From positions 1-35,978 of the forward strand of contig CAJVZA010000013.1 of assembly GCA_913009315.1 (NCBI GenBank): 35,978 nucleotides of DNA. The letters are read 5' to 3'. Shown in pieces: positions 1 to 8,225 of the stretch. This DNA is from an uncultured Hippea sp. (GTDB lineage Bacteria > Campylobacterota_A > Desulfurellia > JAADFJ01). The notes under the pieces were generated by a model. That model ran no database searches. It saw only the letters and a program-made list of their open reading frames with translations, and was not told the DNA's origin. Every line of letters starts with the position of its first letter. The stretch's first letter is position 1. The position numbers and the translations under genes were made by a program.

Positions 1-23
1 GCTTTATGAGGTTTCCCATATAC

Positions 24-129
24 TTCGTTAAACTTCTTTGAATTAACCCGTTAGTCCTTCAGAAGTTTGCCTTGTCTATAGAAAACCTCATAAAAAGCTG
101 TGAATTTGCTTATTGTGCAGTGGTCTCTT
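24..129 (-). repeat. Long copy 1 of a dispersed IS/MITE-like repeat
   Basis: This segment aligns with 2184-2288 in the same orientation. Both carry a TTCGTTAAA...TAACC...TTAGT block near one end (25-58 here). Both end in an arm that reads, on the minus strand, GAGACCACTGCACAATAAGC (108-127). The arm is shared with the compact palindromes at 3056-3108 and 28371-28429. A worn second arm can be seen around 79-98. Weaker similarity to copy 2 continues past 129 to about 175 (shared TAAAGAC and ATATGGAA blocks). The element is therefore probably the tail of a decayed insertion sequence. The repeat is seen directly; the mobile origin is inferred. Confidence 0.6.
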
Positions 130-276
130 AATATGTCTGTTGTCTTTAGCTCAAACGTTTTGGCTGAATTTTCTTCCATATCGAAAACAGTTACTTTCGG
201 TGATCCGTTTCTCGTGTTGTTTGGCAAGCAGAACGTCAATTAAATGTATAGTCAATTGTTTATTGGAAAAGATAAA
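130..276 (-). other. Stretch downstream of pcm, possible transposase tail remnant
   Basis: No intact gene is present. On the minus strand, in the same frame as pcm and after its stop, about 42 codons stay open to a TGA near 165. They include a piece reading LLAKQHEKRITES then CFRYGRKF. This faintly resembles the C-terminal beta-barrel of DDE integrases and transposases (pattern ..EERxVxxxxTxxxxGkxY..). It adjoins the repeat at 24-129 and part of it aligns with DNA beside copy 2. A decayed transposase end is a guess from pattern only. Confidence 0.2.
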
Positions 277-858
277 TTACATAACAAGTGGTACAAAGCG
301 ACAATAAGTTACAAATCGGGCTTCATTTCCAGCAGCCGTTTTTACTACGAGCATAAGTTTTTGGTTCAGAGCGCTGCCTACCGGAATAACCATTTTTCCA
401 CCTACGGCAAGTTGATTCAAAAGCTGATCGGGAACTCTTCCGGCTGCTACTGCGGAAACAATAATGCCATCAAACGGCGCTTTTTCATTCCATTCTTTGA
501 GAGTTGATCCGACCTTTATATATACATTTTTGCAATTCGCCTTTTTTAAATTCTCCTCTGCCTGTTTGGCCAATTGAGGAATTCTCTCAATTGAATAAAC
601 CTTGTCAACCAGCTGTGATAATATAGCGCTCATATAGCCGCATCCAGATCCTATCTCTAAAATTTTCATACTTTTAGCGGGAGATATGAGATCAATCATA
701 AGAGCTATCAGAGAAGGTTGAGATGTTGTCTGGTTGAAACCTATAGGAATCGGCTCATCTATATCCTTATAGCGTTTTTCGAGATCGGGCAAAAAAAGCC
801 CTCGGTCGACTTTTTTAACTGCTTCTATTACACTTTTTGAAATATGTTTATCTATCAT
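277..858 (-). CDS. pcm: Protein-L-isoaspartate O-methyltransferase
   Basis: Cytosolic repair enzyme that methylates abnormal L-isoaspartyl residues with S-adenosylmethionine so that they can revert to aspartate. The 193-aa product is slightly shorter than the usual 205-215 aa. It shows the family's QTTSQP segment (43-48, the substrate-side motif), SAM-binding motif I LEIGSGCGY (67-75), an acidic YSIER strand, the PFDGIIVSAVA motif, GGKMVIPVG and the typical terminal RFVPLV. The ATG start leaves a complete N-terminal helix. A possible promoter lies upstream (911-939). It appears to be transcribed alone, with repeat copy 1 just beyond its stop. The family call is secure. Confidence 0.93.
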   Translation of the reverse strand: MIDKHISKSVIEAVKKVDRGLFLPDLEKRYKDIDEPIPIGFNQTTSQPSLIALMIDLISPAKSMKILEIGSGCGYMSAILSQLVDKVYSIERIPQLAKQAEENLKKANCKNVYIKVGSTLKEWNEKAPFDGIIVSAVAAGRVPDQLLNQLAVGGKMVIPVGSALNQKLMLVVKTAAGNEARFVTYCRFVPLVM

Positions 859-1318
859 TCTAACCTTTAACCATTCTCGTATACATCAATTTCTTCATAC
901 TACCTGTTCTATTTTATAGTATTTTTGTAAATATTGCAATCCCCATGTACTTCTGCAGAGTTGACGCTTTGTATGCGGCCAAGTATATATATTAAAATAT
1001 TGTTTTGTGCGTAAGGTGAGTAATTAAACGAAACAATAGTCTCCTGTTTTTTAGAAGAGTTCGTATAGGACGGAGCAAAAGCTTTGTCCTATGCTTCCGA
1101 CCGTCAAACCTGACTTCCTCCCGCAAAATTCAGTCCGGGAGCATCCGACTCAGTTGCCGCTCAAGTTTTTAGTGTCTCTTTCGGATATGGTTAAAATCCA
1201 TCGCCTTTAGGCGAAGAAAAGTTTTCAATTGTTCCGAAAGGACTTTTATAAGGAATATCTCACGTCTAAAGACGGCGTGTTTATTCCGACTTTTAAACTA
1301 CCACCGTGAGATATTTAT
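859..1318. other. 460-bp non-coding stretch with several hairpins
   Basis: No convincing gene is present. Visible structure includes: hairpin TCGCC-TTTA-GGCGA near 1200-1215; near-palindrome CTCACGTC-TAAA-GACGGCGTG at about 1259-1280; inverted arms ATATCTCACG (1254-1263) and CGTGAGATAT (1305-1314) enclosing it; and a GC-richer patch at 1070-1160. Small hairpins of this kind occur at IS200/IS605 ends and in their omega RNAs, but no transposase or TnpB could be read. A decayed end or an unannotated structured RNA are both possible. Confidence 0.3.
911..939 (-). promoter_or_regulatory. Candidate sigma-70 promoter for pcm
   Basis: On the minus strand, TTGCAA (934-939) and TAAAAT (911-916) are separated by exactly 17 bases, about 50 bases upstream of the pcm ATG. 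Each hexamer is close to consensus (4/6 and 5/6). No experimental support. Confidence 0.4.
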
Positions 1319-2101
1319 CTAATCGCTGTCTTTTATTATAAGTTGCATTATAGACTTTGCCTTGTTATTTTCCGTATCAATTAATACTCCGCATAGTCTT
1401 TTATCAATCCCGTTTGTTACAAATCTTTGCGGTAATCCGTATAGAAATCGATCTACTGCTTCTTTCGCTCTAAAGCCTATAACGGAATCAAAGCTTCCGG
1501 TCATGCCTGCATCTGTTATGAAAGCAGTTGCATTATTTGTAATTTCTGCATCTGCAGTGGGAACATGTGTATGAGTTCCTATAACCGCTGCTACCCGTCC
1601 GTCCAGGTAATGAACCATTGCACGTTTTTCGGATGTAGCTTCTGCATGAAAATCTATAAAAATCGGAGAGTTTTTCAATATATCTCCTGAAGAGAGCAAT
1701 TTATCTGCAGTTCTAAACGGACAATCGATCAGATTATTCATAAATACTCTTCCCTGAAGATTAATCACAGTGATAGTTTTATTATTTTTTGTCAAACTTG
1801 TTATTCCCTTACCTGGAATGCCGTCAGGATAATTGGCCGGCCGCAATATCAATTTATAAGAATCAAGATAACTGTTTATCTCTTTCTTGTCCCATACATG
1901 GTTTCCTGATGTAATTATGTCAATACCGCACATAAATAGCTCATCTGCAATGTCTGGTATAATTCCAAAACCTCCCGCAGCATTTTCACCATTTGCTATG
2001 ATAAAATCAGGTTTAAATTTTTCTTTAATGCTTCCCAAGAGTCTTCTTACAGTACTTCTTCCTTTTCCGCCTATAATATCACCAATAAAAATAGTTCTCA
2101 C
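1319..2101 (-). CDS. YmdB-type (TIGR00282) metallophosphoesterase
   Basis: Calcineurin-like dinuclear-metal phosphodiesterase; characterised relatives cleave 2',3'-cyclic nucleotides and influence RNA turnover. The product is 260 aa, the family's normal length. Metal ligands are visible in order: GD at 7-8, NGEN at 37-40, GNH at 66-68, H152 (DFHAEA) and HTH at 177-179. The signature TDAGMTGSFDSVIG follows. The start GTG/ATG region gives MRTIFIGD, the standard N-terminus. In many genomes this gene follows rny (ribonuclease Y), but here the upstream DNA is repeat-derived, so that context has been lost or moved. The family call is secure; the exact substrate is not established here. Confidence 0.9.
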   Translation of the reverse strand: MRTIFIGDIIGGKGRSTVRRLLGSIKEKFKPDFIIANGENAAGGFGIIPDIADELFMCGIDIITSGNHVWDKKEINSYLDSYKLILRPANYPDGIPGKGITSLTKNNKTITVINLQGRVFMNNLIDCPFRTADKLLSSGDILKNSPIFIDFHAEATSEKRAMVHYLDGRVAAVIGTHTHVPTADAEITNNATAFITDAGMTGSFDSVIGFRAKEAVDRFLYGLPQRFVTNGIDKRLCGVLIDTENNKAKSIMQLIIKDSD

Positions 2102-2183
2102 ATTACCTCCGCTGTAATACTAACAAAAATAGTTCATTAATCAACAAAACAGGCTTGTTTTTTGCCACTTTCTTTGCGGAAGT

Positions 2184-2288
2184 TTCGTTAAAATTCTCGA
2201 ACTAACCGATTAGTACCTCAAATTTTAATTTCTAAATCTTACCCTTTCTTTGATTTCTATGAATCCGTTTATTGTACAATGATCTCAC
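2184..2288 (-). repeat. Long copy 2 of the dispersed IS/MITE-like repeat
   Basis: Same architecture and orientation as 24-129. The TTCGTTAAAATTCTCGAAC block followed by TAACCGATTAGTACCTC (2185-2219) aligns with about 29 of 37 positions of copy 1. The end arm at 2267-2288 matches the shared core with several changes (GAGATCATTGTACAATAAAC on the minus strand). It lies between ymdB and the fetB-like pseudogene. The two long copies bracket the pcm-ymdB block as direct repeats about 2.1 kb apart. Confidence 0.55.
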
Positions 2289-2530
2289 TATATCTTTGAC
2301 AGGTCTTTATTTAAACCGGATTTGACATTTCCATATTTTGCGGTATTGATTTGATTATATGTTTATCTGGAAAATAATGCTTAATGGCACTGTTATTAAT
2401 CCATGAGTGCGTATCTTGAGCCCCAAATTAGTCTCCCTTACGTTGCAAATTTTGATGAGACAGATTCGGGCTCTCAATCTGAAACGCCCGGAATTAATAG
2501 AGGTATCCTTGAGAAAAATAAAAATATATT
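2289..2530. other. Leader region of the fetB-like gene with inverted repeat and small ORF
   Basis: An imperfect inverted repeat pairs TTGAGCCC...TAGTCTC (about 2415-2435) with GAGACAG..GGGCTCTCAA (about 2457-2477), enclosing a loop of roughly 21 bases. A 43-codon ORF (2403-2534) runs through it, and its TGA overlaps the fetB ATG as ATGA. It resembles nothing I know. A FetA ATPase gene would be expected upstream of fetB but is absent. Whether this is a leader peptide, an attenuator or debris cannot be decided from the sequence. Confidence 0.3.
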
Positions 2531-3082
2531 ATGACTGATCTGGTTCAGGCAATACCGATTGCAAATTTAACTCTTATTATTATTCCGGTTATGGCTGTTG
2601 TCGGAATATTTTATAAATGGCATCTTAAATTTACTAATCCGCTTTACGCTATAATTCGAATGCTTCTTCAGCTTTTACTTATAGGCTATTTTTTAGTCTA
2701 TATATTCAAATCGAATAGTGCATGGGTGGTGATGATAATTTTTGCTGTTATGGTTGCCTCTTCCAGCTGGATAGCTTTGCGTACAGTGGAGCACAAACGG
2801 GCAGTCCTTTATAAAAAGGCCATATTGTCCATTGCTTTTGGAGGAGGAATAGTTTTGCTGATTGTTACCCAATTTGTTCTTGATCTTTCACCTTGGTTTA
2901 AACCGCAATATGCTATTCCACTTGCAGGAATGATTTTTGCAAGTGCTATGAACAGCGTCAGTCTTGCAGCGGAACGATTTAGTGTGGAGATTCAAAGAGA
3001 TGTTCCTTACGAAAAGGCGCGCGCAGCTGCATTCTCCGCATCCCTAATTCCCATTATGAGACCACTGCACAATAAGCTGTGA
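2531..3082 (+). pseudogene. fetB: FetB-like (UPF0014) ABC transporter permease, truncated by a repeat
   Basis: FetB is the membrane half of the FetAB metal (iron) exporter and is normally about 255-260 aa. The reading frame gives 183 aa with hydrophobic segments and the family's hallmark run: GMIFASAMNSVSLAAERF, then acidic/basic residues, then AAAFSASLIPIM. After SLIPI the frame enters the palindromic repeat at 3056 and ends nine codons later with repeat-encoded residues. The expected C-terminal third (normally ..MMAVGLVSLPGMMTGQIL..) was not found downstream. No fetA partner is adjacent. This is most likely a broken gene, although a short product could still be translated from the ATG. Confidence 0.75.
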
Positions 3083-3108
3083 ATCTGTTTACTGTGCAGT
3101 GGTCTCAT
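3056..3108. repeat. Compact palindromic repeat copy 3, inside fetB
   Basis: Near-perfect 53-bp palindrome. The left arm 3056-3077 and right arm 3087-3108 match at 20 of 22 positions, with a 9-bp loop. The arm reads ATGAGACCACTGCACAATAA, the family core. No target-site duplication was seen. It interrupts the fetB-like gene. It would form a strong hairpin in RNA from either strand. Confidence 0.8.
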
Positions 3109-3109
3109 G

Positions 3110-3136
3110 ACGGGCATCAATCCCGTAAGACTTTTT
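3110..3136 (+). terminator. Weak hairpin plus T-run after the palindrome
   Basis: ACGGG (3110-3114) and CCCGT (3122-3126) form a 5-bp stem, followed by AAGAC and six T (3132-3137). The stem is short, so this is only a possible terminator for plus-strand transcription leaving fetB. The next 160 bases to the MFS gene hold no recognisable gene. Confidence 0.25.
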
Positions 3137-3299
3137 TGGAATGACGCATGTAGAGCGGAGACGACGTTTAAGAAGCCGGGCAGAATCGGTAAAGCCTGCA
3201 AATTCATGCCCTCCGCCAATTACTCTGTCTATCGGAGTTGTTTTTTCTCAGTAACCATGCAAATACAATGGCAGTCCCTGCATATTTATCCTTTGCTTT

Positions 3300-4562
3300 C
3301 TACAATGACCGGTGCAGATTGCCGGTTGCAGCCAATCTGTTTTTAAGACGGCTCTCTTCCGTTTTGGCAACAGCTATCAGTATAACAATCAAAATTGATA
3401 TACTTATCATTACAATAGCTATGGCATTATAAACTGCCGCAAGACTATATGCTTTTTTTATCCATCCTACAATATAGACTGCAGTGGAACCGATTCCGAA
3501 AACAAGAATAAATTTTATCCCATAGGCGGTTGAACGCCATTTTTCCGGTGTGTATTTTGCTACAAGGCTATTTTCGATCGGCTGCGTTCCGAGTGTAAAA
3601 AATAGATAAACTGAGGCAAGCATAACAAAAGAAAATCCTGAGGCCGATGCCATAAGAAGGCTTGTCGGGAACACAATAAAATAAAAGATCAGATAGAGTC
3701 GTTTCAGTTCATAGCGATCGGCTAATTTTCCTCCGAAGAGAGCTCCGGCCATTCCGAATATATATGCAATTGATACAAGAACCGAAGCTGCCATTATATT
3801 TGCAGCTGAAAGACCGGATGAAAACGAGCCCAAAAGGCCGGATAAAAAGTCAGCATGAATCTCTATATATGAAGGCAGAACAAGAGAGTTGGCTCTATAT
3901 GCCAATCCGCCTAAGGTCATGATTATACTCAGAATTATAAATTGTTTGATGCGGTTATTTTTTGAAGTATTGTCGGTTTTGGTAATACTTATTTCTCTGA
4001 TTGATCTTTCTTCCACCTTGCTGATGATCATCATTATTCCGGATAGCAGGCCGACAATGCCCGAGACGATAAACGCAAATCGCCAACCTCCGATCCAGTT
4101 CAGTAAAGCCCCGATAAAGGGTGCCGATGTTAAACCGATTGCTCCGGACACTCCGTTTATCCCGAGTGCCGTACCGATATTTTTTATACCGACAGATATT
4201 AAACCCATAACGGCCGGATGGCAGATACTTGAAAAAAGTCCAGTCATTCCGAGAAACAGTATAAAAGCGGCACGATTATGAGTAAGAGCGGCTAAAATCA
4301 GCGATATAGACGATCCAAGAAAAAATACAATTATGCTGTTCTTTTTCCCAAACCTATCGGAAAGATATCCTGCCGGCAGCGACCCAATGCCCATCAAAAG
4401 ATACATAAAAAAACCAAGTTTAAAAACATCTGCCAAATTCAATTTTAATGAAAGCATCAGCGGTATGGCAAGAGCGGGGAAAAGCATCGCATAGTAATGA
4501 AACAGAAAATGTGCCAATGATGTAAATACCAATATCTTGGTTTCATTTTTTGCTGTTTTCAT
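3300..4562 (-). CDS. Major facilitator superfamily transporter
   Basis: Polytopic inner-membrane secondary transporter of 420 aa with about 12 hydrophobic segments in two halves. The cytoplasmic loop signature between TM2 and TM3 reads AGYLSDRFGKKNS, the classical MFS motif. An HFLFHYYAMLFPAL N-terminus, followed by a charged central loop (KVEERSIREISITK), recalls FSR-like drug or metabolite exporters. The substrate cannot be inferred. Its ATG shares one base with the stop of comM (TAATG), so it is probably co-transcribed as the last gene of the comM-FN3-rluD run. A plus-strand repeat region lies beyond its stop. Confidence 0.85.
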   Translation of the reverse strand: MKTAKNETKILVFTSLAHFLFHYYAMLFPALAIPLMLSLKLNLADVFKLGFFMYLLMGIGSLPAGYLSDRFGKKNSIIVFFLGSSISLILAALTHNRAAFILFLGMTGLFSSICHPAVMGLISVGIKNIGTALGINGVSGAIGLTSAPFIGALLNWIGGWRFAFIVSGIVGLLSGIMMIISKVEERSIREISITKTDNTSKNNRIKQFIILSIIMTLGGLAYRANSLVLPSYIEIHADFLSGLLGSFSSGLSAANIMAASVLVSIAYIFGMAGALFGGKLADRYELKRLYLIFYFIVFPTSLLMASASGFSFVMLASVYLFFTLGTQPIENSLVAKYTPEKWRSTAYGIKFILVFGIGSTAVYIVGWIKKAYSLAAVYNAIAIVMISISILIVILIAVAKTEESRLKNRLAATGNLHRSL

Positions 4563-6058
4563 TATAAGGAGTTAAATGCAATCTCCCGATATTGGAGGGC
4601 TTCAAGCAGATCGTTTTCTTTTATCTCATTATGACCATTCAGATCGGCAATGGTTCTCGATACTTTTCTTACCCGGTTGATTCCTCTTAATGAAAGGCCG
4701 AATTTCTCAGCCGATTGAATTAGAATTGCCTCTGTGTCATGACTTAGCTTTGCATACTTATCGAGCTCTTTGGCACTCATCCGGCTGTTGAACATTGTTT
4801 TTCCGAATCGCTTTTTTTGCCTTCTTAAAGCTGACAGCACCATCTTTCTCATTTTAGCCGAACTCATAGAATTTGTTTCTTTTGTTTTTGTATAACTGAC
4901 GGCAGGAACATCAACCATAATATCGATTCTGTCTAAAAGAGGGCCTGAGAGTTTTGAACGATAATGCATTATATCGGATGTCTTGCAGCTGCATTCTTTA
5001 TACGGGTTGCCGAAGTTTCCACACTTACAGGGGTTGGATGCAGCAACCAGCATAAAATCTGCAGGATATGTAACATTTGAATGCGCTCTGCTTATATTTA
5101 CATAACTGTTTTCGATCGGCTGCCGCAGAACTTCAAGCGTGGAGCGTTTGAATTCCGCCAATTCATCCAAAAACAGGACGCCTCTGTCGGCAAGGCTGAT
5201 TTCGCCCGGTCTTGGAATAGTTCCGCCGCCGACAAGGGCAACATCGGAAATTGTGTGGTGCGGAGCCCGGAACGGTCTGATCGTTATATAATTGTTATCC
5301 GGCAGCATTCCGCTTACGCTGTAGATTGTTGTTGTTTCAATAATTTCATCTTTACCCATTGGAGGCATAATCGTAGGAATTCTTGATGCTATCATAGTTT
5401 TTCCGGATCCGGGCGGGCCTATCATCAATATATTATGATAGCCTGCAGCTGCGATCATAGCAGCTCTTTTGGCAAGCGGCTGGCCTTTGACATCCGCAAA
5501 ATCGACATCAAATATACCCGATTTGTTATAAATAGCGCCTGGATTGAACTTCTCTATCCCATCAAAGTTTGTAATCTCCGACAGATGTTTGACTGCCAAA
5601 ATATCTATTCCGTCAACTAAACCGGCTTCTAATCGATTCTCATAAGGAATTATTATACCTTTTCCAAGTTTCTTTGCCAAGATTGCCATAGGAAGTATGC
5701 CGTTGCATCTTCTCAGCTTGCCTGAAAGTGAAAGCTCTCCTGCAACAAAATAATTTTCCAACTTATCAAATTTTGTTCTGAGAGAAGATGAAATGACTCC
5801 GACTGCGATAGCAAGATCATATATTGCCCCTTCTTTTTTTAGATCGGCAGGGGAAAGATTGACTGTTATTCGTTTTGGCGGAATTCTGTAGCCGATACTT
5901 TTTATCGCGCTAATTACTCTTTCTCTTGATTCCTTTACGGCATTATCGGGAAGACCGACTATATTAAATGCCGGAAGACCGCTTGAACTATCGGTCTCTA
6001 CAATGACTTGTCTTGCGGCTATTCCCGATATGGCGATACTTAAAACGGTTGAAACCAT
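4562..6058 (-). CDS. comM: YifB/ComM-family magnesium-chelatase-like AAA+ ATPase
   Basis: Helicase-like AAA+ protein; ComM promotes branch migration during natural transformation and recombination. The 498-aa length is standard. The N-terminal ChlI-type domain (about 1-170) has the GLPDNAVKESRERV and NLSPADLKKEGAIYDL signatures. Walker A GPPGSGKT is at 214-221 and Walker B VLFLDELAEF at 294-303. A cysteine cluster (C344, C346, C356, C358) in SNPCKCG..CSCK is typical of the family. The C-terminal Mg_chelatase_C domain ends with SLRGINRVRKVSRTIADL. Its ATG directly follows the upstream FN3 gene's TAG with no spacer. The presence of comM does not by itself show competence. Confidence 0.93.
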   Translation of the reverse strand: MVSTVLSIAISGIAARQVIVETDSSSGLPAFNIVGLPDNAVKESRERVISAIKSIGYRIPPKRITVNLSPADLKKEGAIYDLAIAVGVISSSLRTKFDKLENYFVAGELSLSGKLRRCNGILPMAILAKKLGKGIIIPYENRLEAGLVDGIDILAVKHLSEITNFDGIEKFNPGAIYNKSGIFDVDFADVKGQPLAKRAAMIAAAGYHNILMIGPPGSGKTMIASRIPTIMPPMGKDEIIETTTIYSVSGMLPDNNYITIRPFRAPHHTISDVALVGGGTIPRPGEISLADRGVLFLDELAEFKRSTLEVLRQPIENSYVNISRAHSNVTYPADFMLVAASNPCKCGNFGNPYKECSCKTSDIMHYRSKLSGPLLDRIDIMVDVPAVSYTKTKETNSMSSAKMRKMVLSALRRQKKRFGKTMFNSRMSAKELDKYAKLSHDTEAILIQSAEKFGLSLRGINRVRKVSRTIADLNGHNEIKENDLLEALQYREIAFNSL

Positions 6059-7294
6059 CTATTTTGACGTTTTGATGGTAATCTCTTTACTATTTTTACT
6101 GAATTGTCCGGCCTCATCCACAGATTTAATCCAGTATGTATAGCTTGTATTTCTTTTGACATTGTTATCAACGAATGTAGTTCCGTCTGATTTGCCCGCT
6201 TCCTCGGTAACGACAAGCCAGTAGCGTTTCCAGATGACATATCCGGTTACATCTTTAGTCTCACTCTTTTTCCATGAAATCATAATGTTTCCATTGGACA
6301 TCTCATCTATGCTCAGCTGCGTTGGAGCGAGAGGAAGCGGCTTTGTTGTCGCTGTTGCAATTATGGAATATTTGCTTTTTATGTTATCTTTATCAATGGC
6401 ACGTATTCTGTATCGGTAAGTTGTTCCGGCATCAAGGTTTTTATCTATAAAACGAGTTGTATGTCCGCCTACGACAGCTATGCGATAAAAATTTTCTCCC
6501 GGTTTTGAACGTTCTATATAATAGTTTTTTATATCGTTGTTTGGGCTTGGCTGCCAGATTACCACACTTCTCTTCGGCATATTTGAGATTGTTTTAACTA
6601 AGGGCGGCGGCAAAGGAGGAAATTTTGTAATTCCTATGGCTGCCTTCGACAAAGTGCCGGTAGCCCCAACCCGATTGAAGGAACTAATTCGGTAGAAATA
6701 TTTTGTTCCGTTTTTTAGTCTTTTGTCTACGTATAGTGAGTTTAATCGTCCGCTAATCCTCGCAATCATGGTAAACTGTGTGTTTATGGCTCTTGAGCGA
6801 TAAAGTTTATATCCAATTACCGATGGATCATCAGACGGCATCCATGTAATAACGATCTTTTGAGCTTTTCCTTTTGATGCTGCAGGATTTATCGGAGGTT
6901 GAGGAGCTCCGATTGTGGTTACCTTGATCACCTTTGAGAGCTTTCCCAGATTATCGGACGAATCCAATGCCGCTACTCTGTAAAAATAGCTCATATTGTC
7001 TCCGAGATGGCCGAGAAGTCCGCCTTTATCAAGATATCTTGTTATATTCTTGTCTGTCTTTCCCGTAGATACGAAATTGCATTTTGCGCAGCTGCCCCTG
7101 AAAATTTCATATCCGGCGGCATTGGGAACGGAACTCCAGTTTATCAGCACCGATCGTTCCCCCGCTATGGCATTTTCTATGATTGGTGCCGAAAGATTTG
7201 CAGTTGGGGTTACGTAGCTGCTTCTGTTTACATTAAGCTGAGCGCATCCGCTAACAATTAAAATTAGCAGGAAAGCGAAAATAATCTTTTTCAT
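6059..7294 (-). CDS. Fibronectin type III repeat lipoprotein
   Basis: Predicted outer- or inner-membrane-anchored lipoprotein of 411 aa. The signal sequence MKKIIFAFLLILIVSGC ends in a lipobox (VSGC) with the acylated Cys at 17. After a short linker the protein consists of about four FN3 domains (roughly 35-125, 130-220, 225-320, 322-410). These are recognisable by repeated W-P/N-A..GY.(I/L)(Y/W)R.., ..T.Y.YR(I/V).A.D..G..S.. and K.(I/V)..T patterns. FN3 repeats usually mediate protein or polysaccharide contacts; no catalytic domain is present. It overlaps rluD by 4 bases (ATGA) and abuts comM, so it is translationally coupled. Its actual partner is unknown. Confidence 0.85.
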   Translation of the reverse strand: MKKIIFAFLLILIVSGCAQLNVNRSSYVTPTANLSAPIIENAIAGERSVLINWSSVPNAAGYEIFRGSCAKCNFVSTGKTDKNITRYLDKGGLLGHLGDNMSYFYRVAALDSSDNLGKLSKVIKVTTIGAPQPPINPAASKGKAQKIVITWMPSDDPSVIGYKLYRSRAINTQFTMIARISGRLNSLYVDKRLKNGTKYFYRISSFNRVGATGTLSKAAIGITKFPPLPPPLVKTISNMPKRSVVIWQPSPNNDIKNYYIERSKPGENFYRIAVVGGHTTRFIDKNLDAGTTYRYRIRAIDKDNIKSKYSIIATATTKPLPLAPTQLSIDEMSNGNIMISWKKSETKDVTGYVIWKRYWLVVTEEAGKSDGTTFVDNNVKRNTSYTYWIKSVDEAGQFSKNSKEITIKTSK

Positions 7295-8199
7295 CTCTTC
7301 CTCCTTAAGCTATTTAAAACAGATGACATATCATCGGGAAGGTTTGCACATATCTTCAACATCTTCCCCGTATCCGGATGCATAAATTTTAAAGACGCAG
7401 AGTGAAGCGCTTGCCTTTCAATCAATCCGCTTCTTTTTCCGTATAGTTTATCAGATAATATGGGAAAACCAAGTGCGCGCGATACTACTCTTATCTGATG
7501 AGTTCTGCCAGTTTCAAGGCGATATTTCATTATAGCATAATTGCCAAACGATTCTATCATTTTGTAATATGTTACGGATAGCTTGGACGAAGCTGTTTTG
7601 TTTTCTATCATTTTAAAGCGTATTCGGTTAGCCGGATCACGAGCGATATAACCGGTTATTTTTCCGGCCGCCTCTTTCGAAACTCCATCTGTTATTCCGA
7701 TATAAAGTCTCTCAAACAGATGATTTGATATCATGTGGCGCAGTTTATGATAGCTTGCTTCGGTTTTTGCCAGCATCATTACGCCGGATGTTTCTTTGTC
7801 GAGTCTTTGAACAACCCCCGGTCTTACCGGTAAACCAATTGGTGCGAGGGAAATACCCATCCAGATAAGTCTGCCTACTATTGTATCGCTGCTGTCTCCG
7901 GCTCCTGGATGCACCGATACGCCTGATGGCTTATCGATTACAATCAAAGATGTGTCCTCATACAAAATTTTTACGGTTTTATGGGATATTATCAGATCCG
8001 GTTCTCTGTCCGGAACATATACCTCAATTGTTTCGTTTAACAACGGCATATATGCCTTGTCTCTCTTTTTTCCCGATACTGCAACCCACCCGTTTTTTAT
8101 CCAATGCTGAACCTGATTTCTCGGTTTCCCAAATCTGTCCTGCAGAATTTTGTCAAGTCTCTCATGCATAGATACTTTAAAAGATGCTTCAATCTGCAT
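7291..8199 (-). CDS. rluD: RluA/RluD-family 23S rRNA pseudouridine synthase
   Basis: Converts specific uridines of 23S rRNA to pseudouridine (RluD targets helix 69). The 302-aa protein has an N-terminal S4 RNA-binding domain (about 10-70, with RLDKILQDRFGKPRNQVQ). The synthase domain carries VQRLDKETSGVMML, whose catalytic Asp is D134. The closing strand motif is KYRLETGRTHQIRVVSRALGFP. RluD rather than RluA/RluC is preferred because of the S4 domain and length, but paralogues cannot be excluded. First gene of the rluD-FN3-comM-MFS run. Confidence 0.88.
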   Translation of the reverse strand: MQIEASFKVSMHERLDKILQDRFGKPRNQVQHWIKNGWVAVSGKKRDKAYMPLLNETIEVYVPDREPDLIISHKTVKILYEDTSLIVIDKPSGVSVHPGAGDSSDTIVGRLIWMGISLAPIGLPVRPGVVQRLDKETSGVMMLAKTEASYHKLRHMISNHLFERLYIGITDGVSKEAAGKITGYIARDPANRIRFKMIENKTASSKLSVTYYKMIESFGNYAIMKYRLETGRTHQIRVVSRALGFPILSDKLYGKRSGLIERQALHSASLKFMHPDTGKMLKICANLPDDMSSVLNSLRRKR

Positions 8200-8225
8200 A
8201 CTGTTAAATCGGCCTTATTTGACGG

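Noticed and set aside
1005-1020. GTGCG-like start resembling a group II intron 5' end
   Set aside because: No domain V hairpin or reverse transcriptase nearby; the five bases are chance.
3107-3432. ORFs on both strands between the palindrome and the MFS 3' end
   Set aside because: They overlap the repeat or the C-terminus of the MFS gene on the opposite strand and show no family features.
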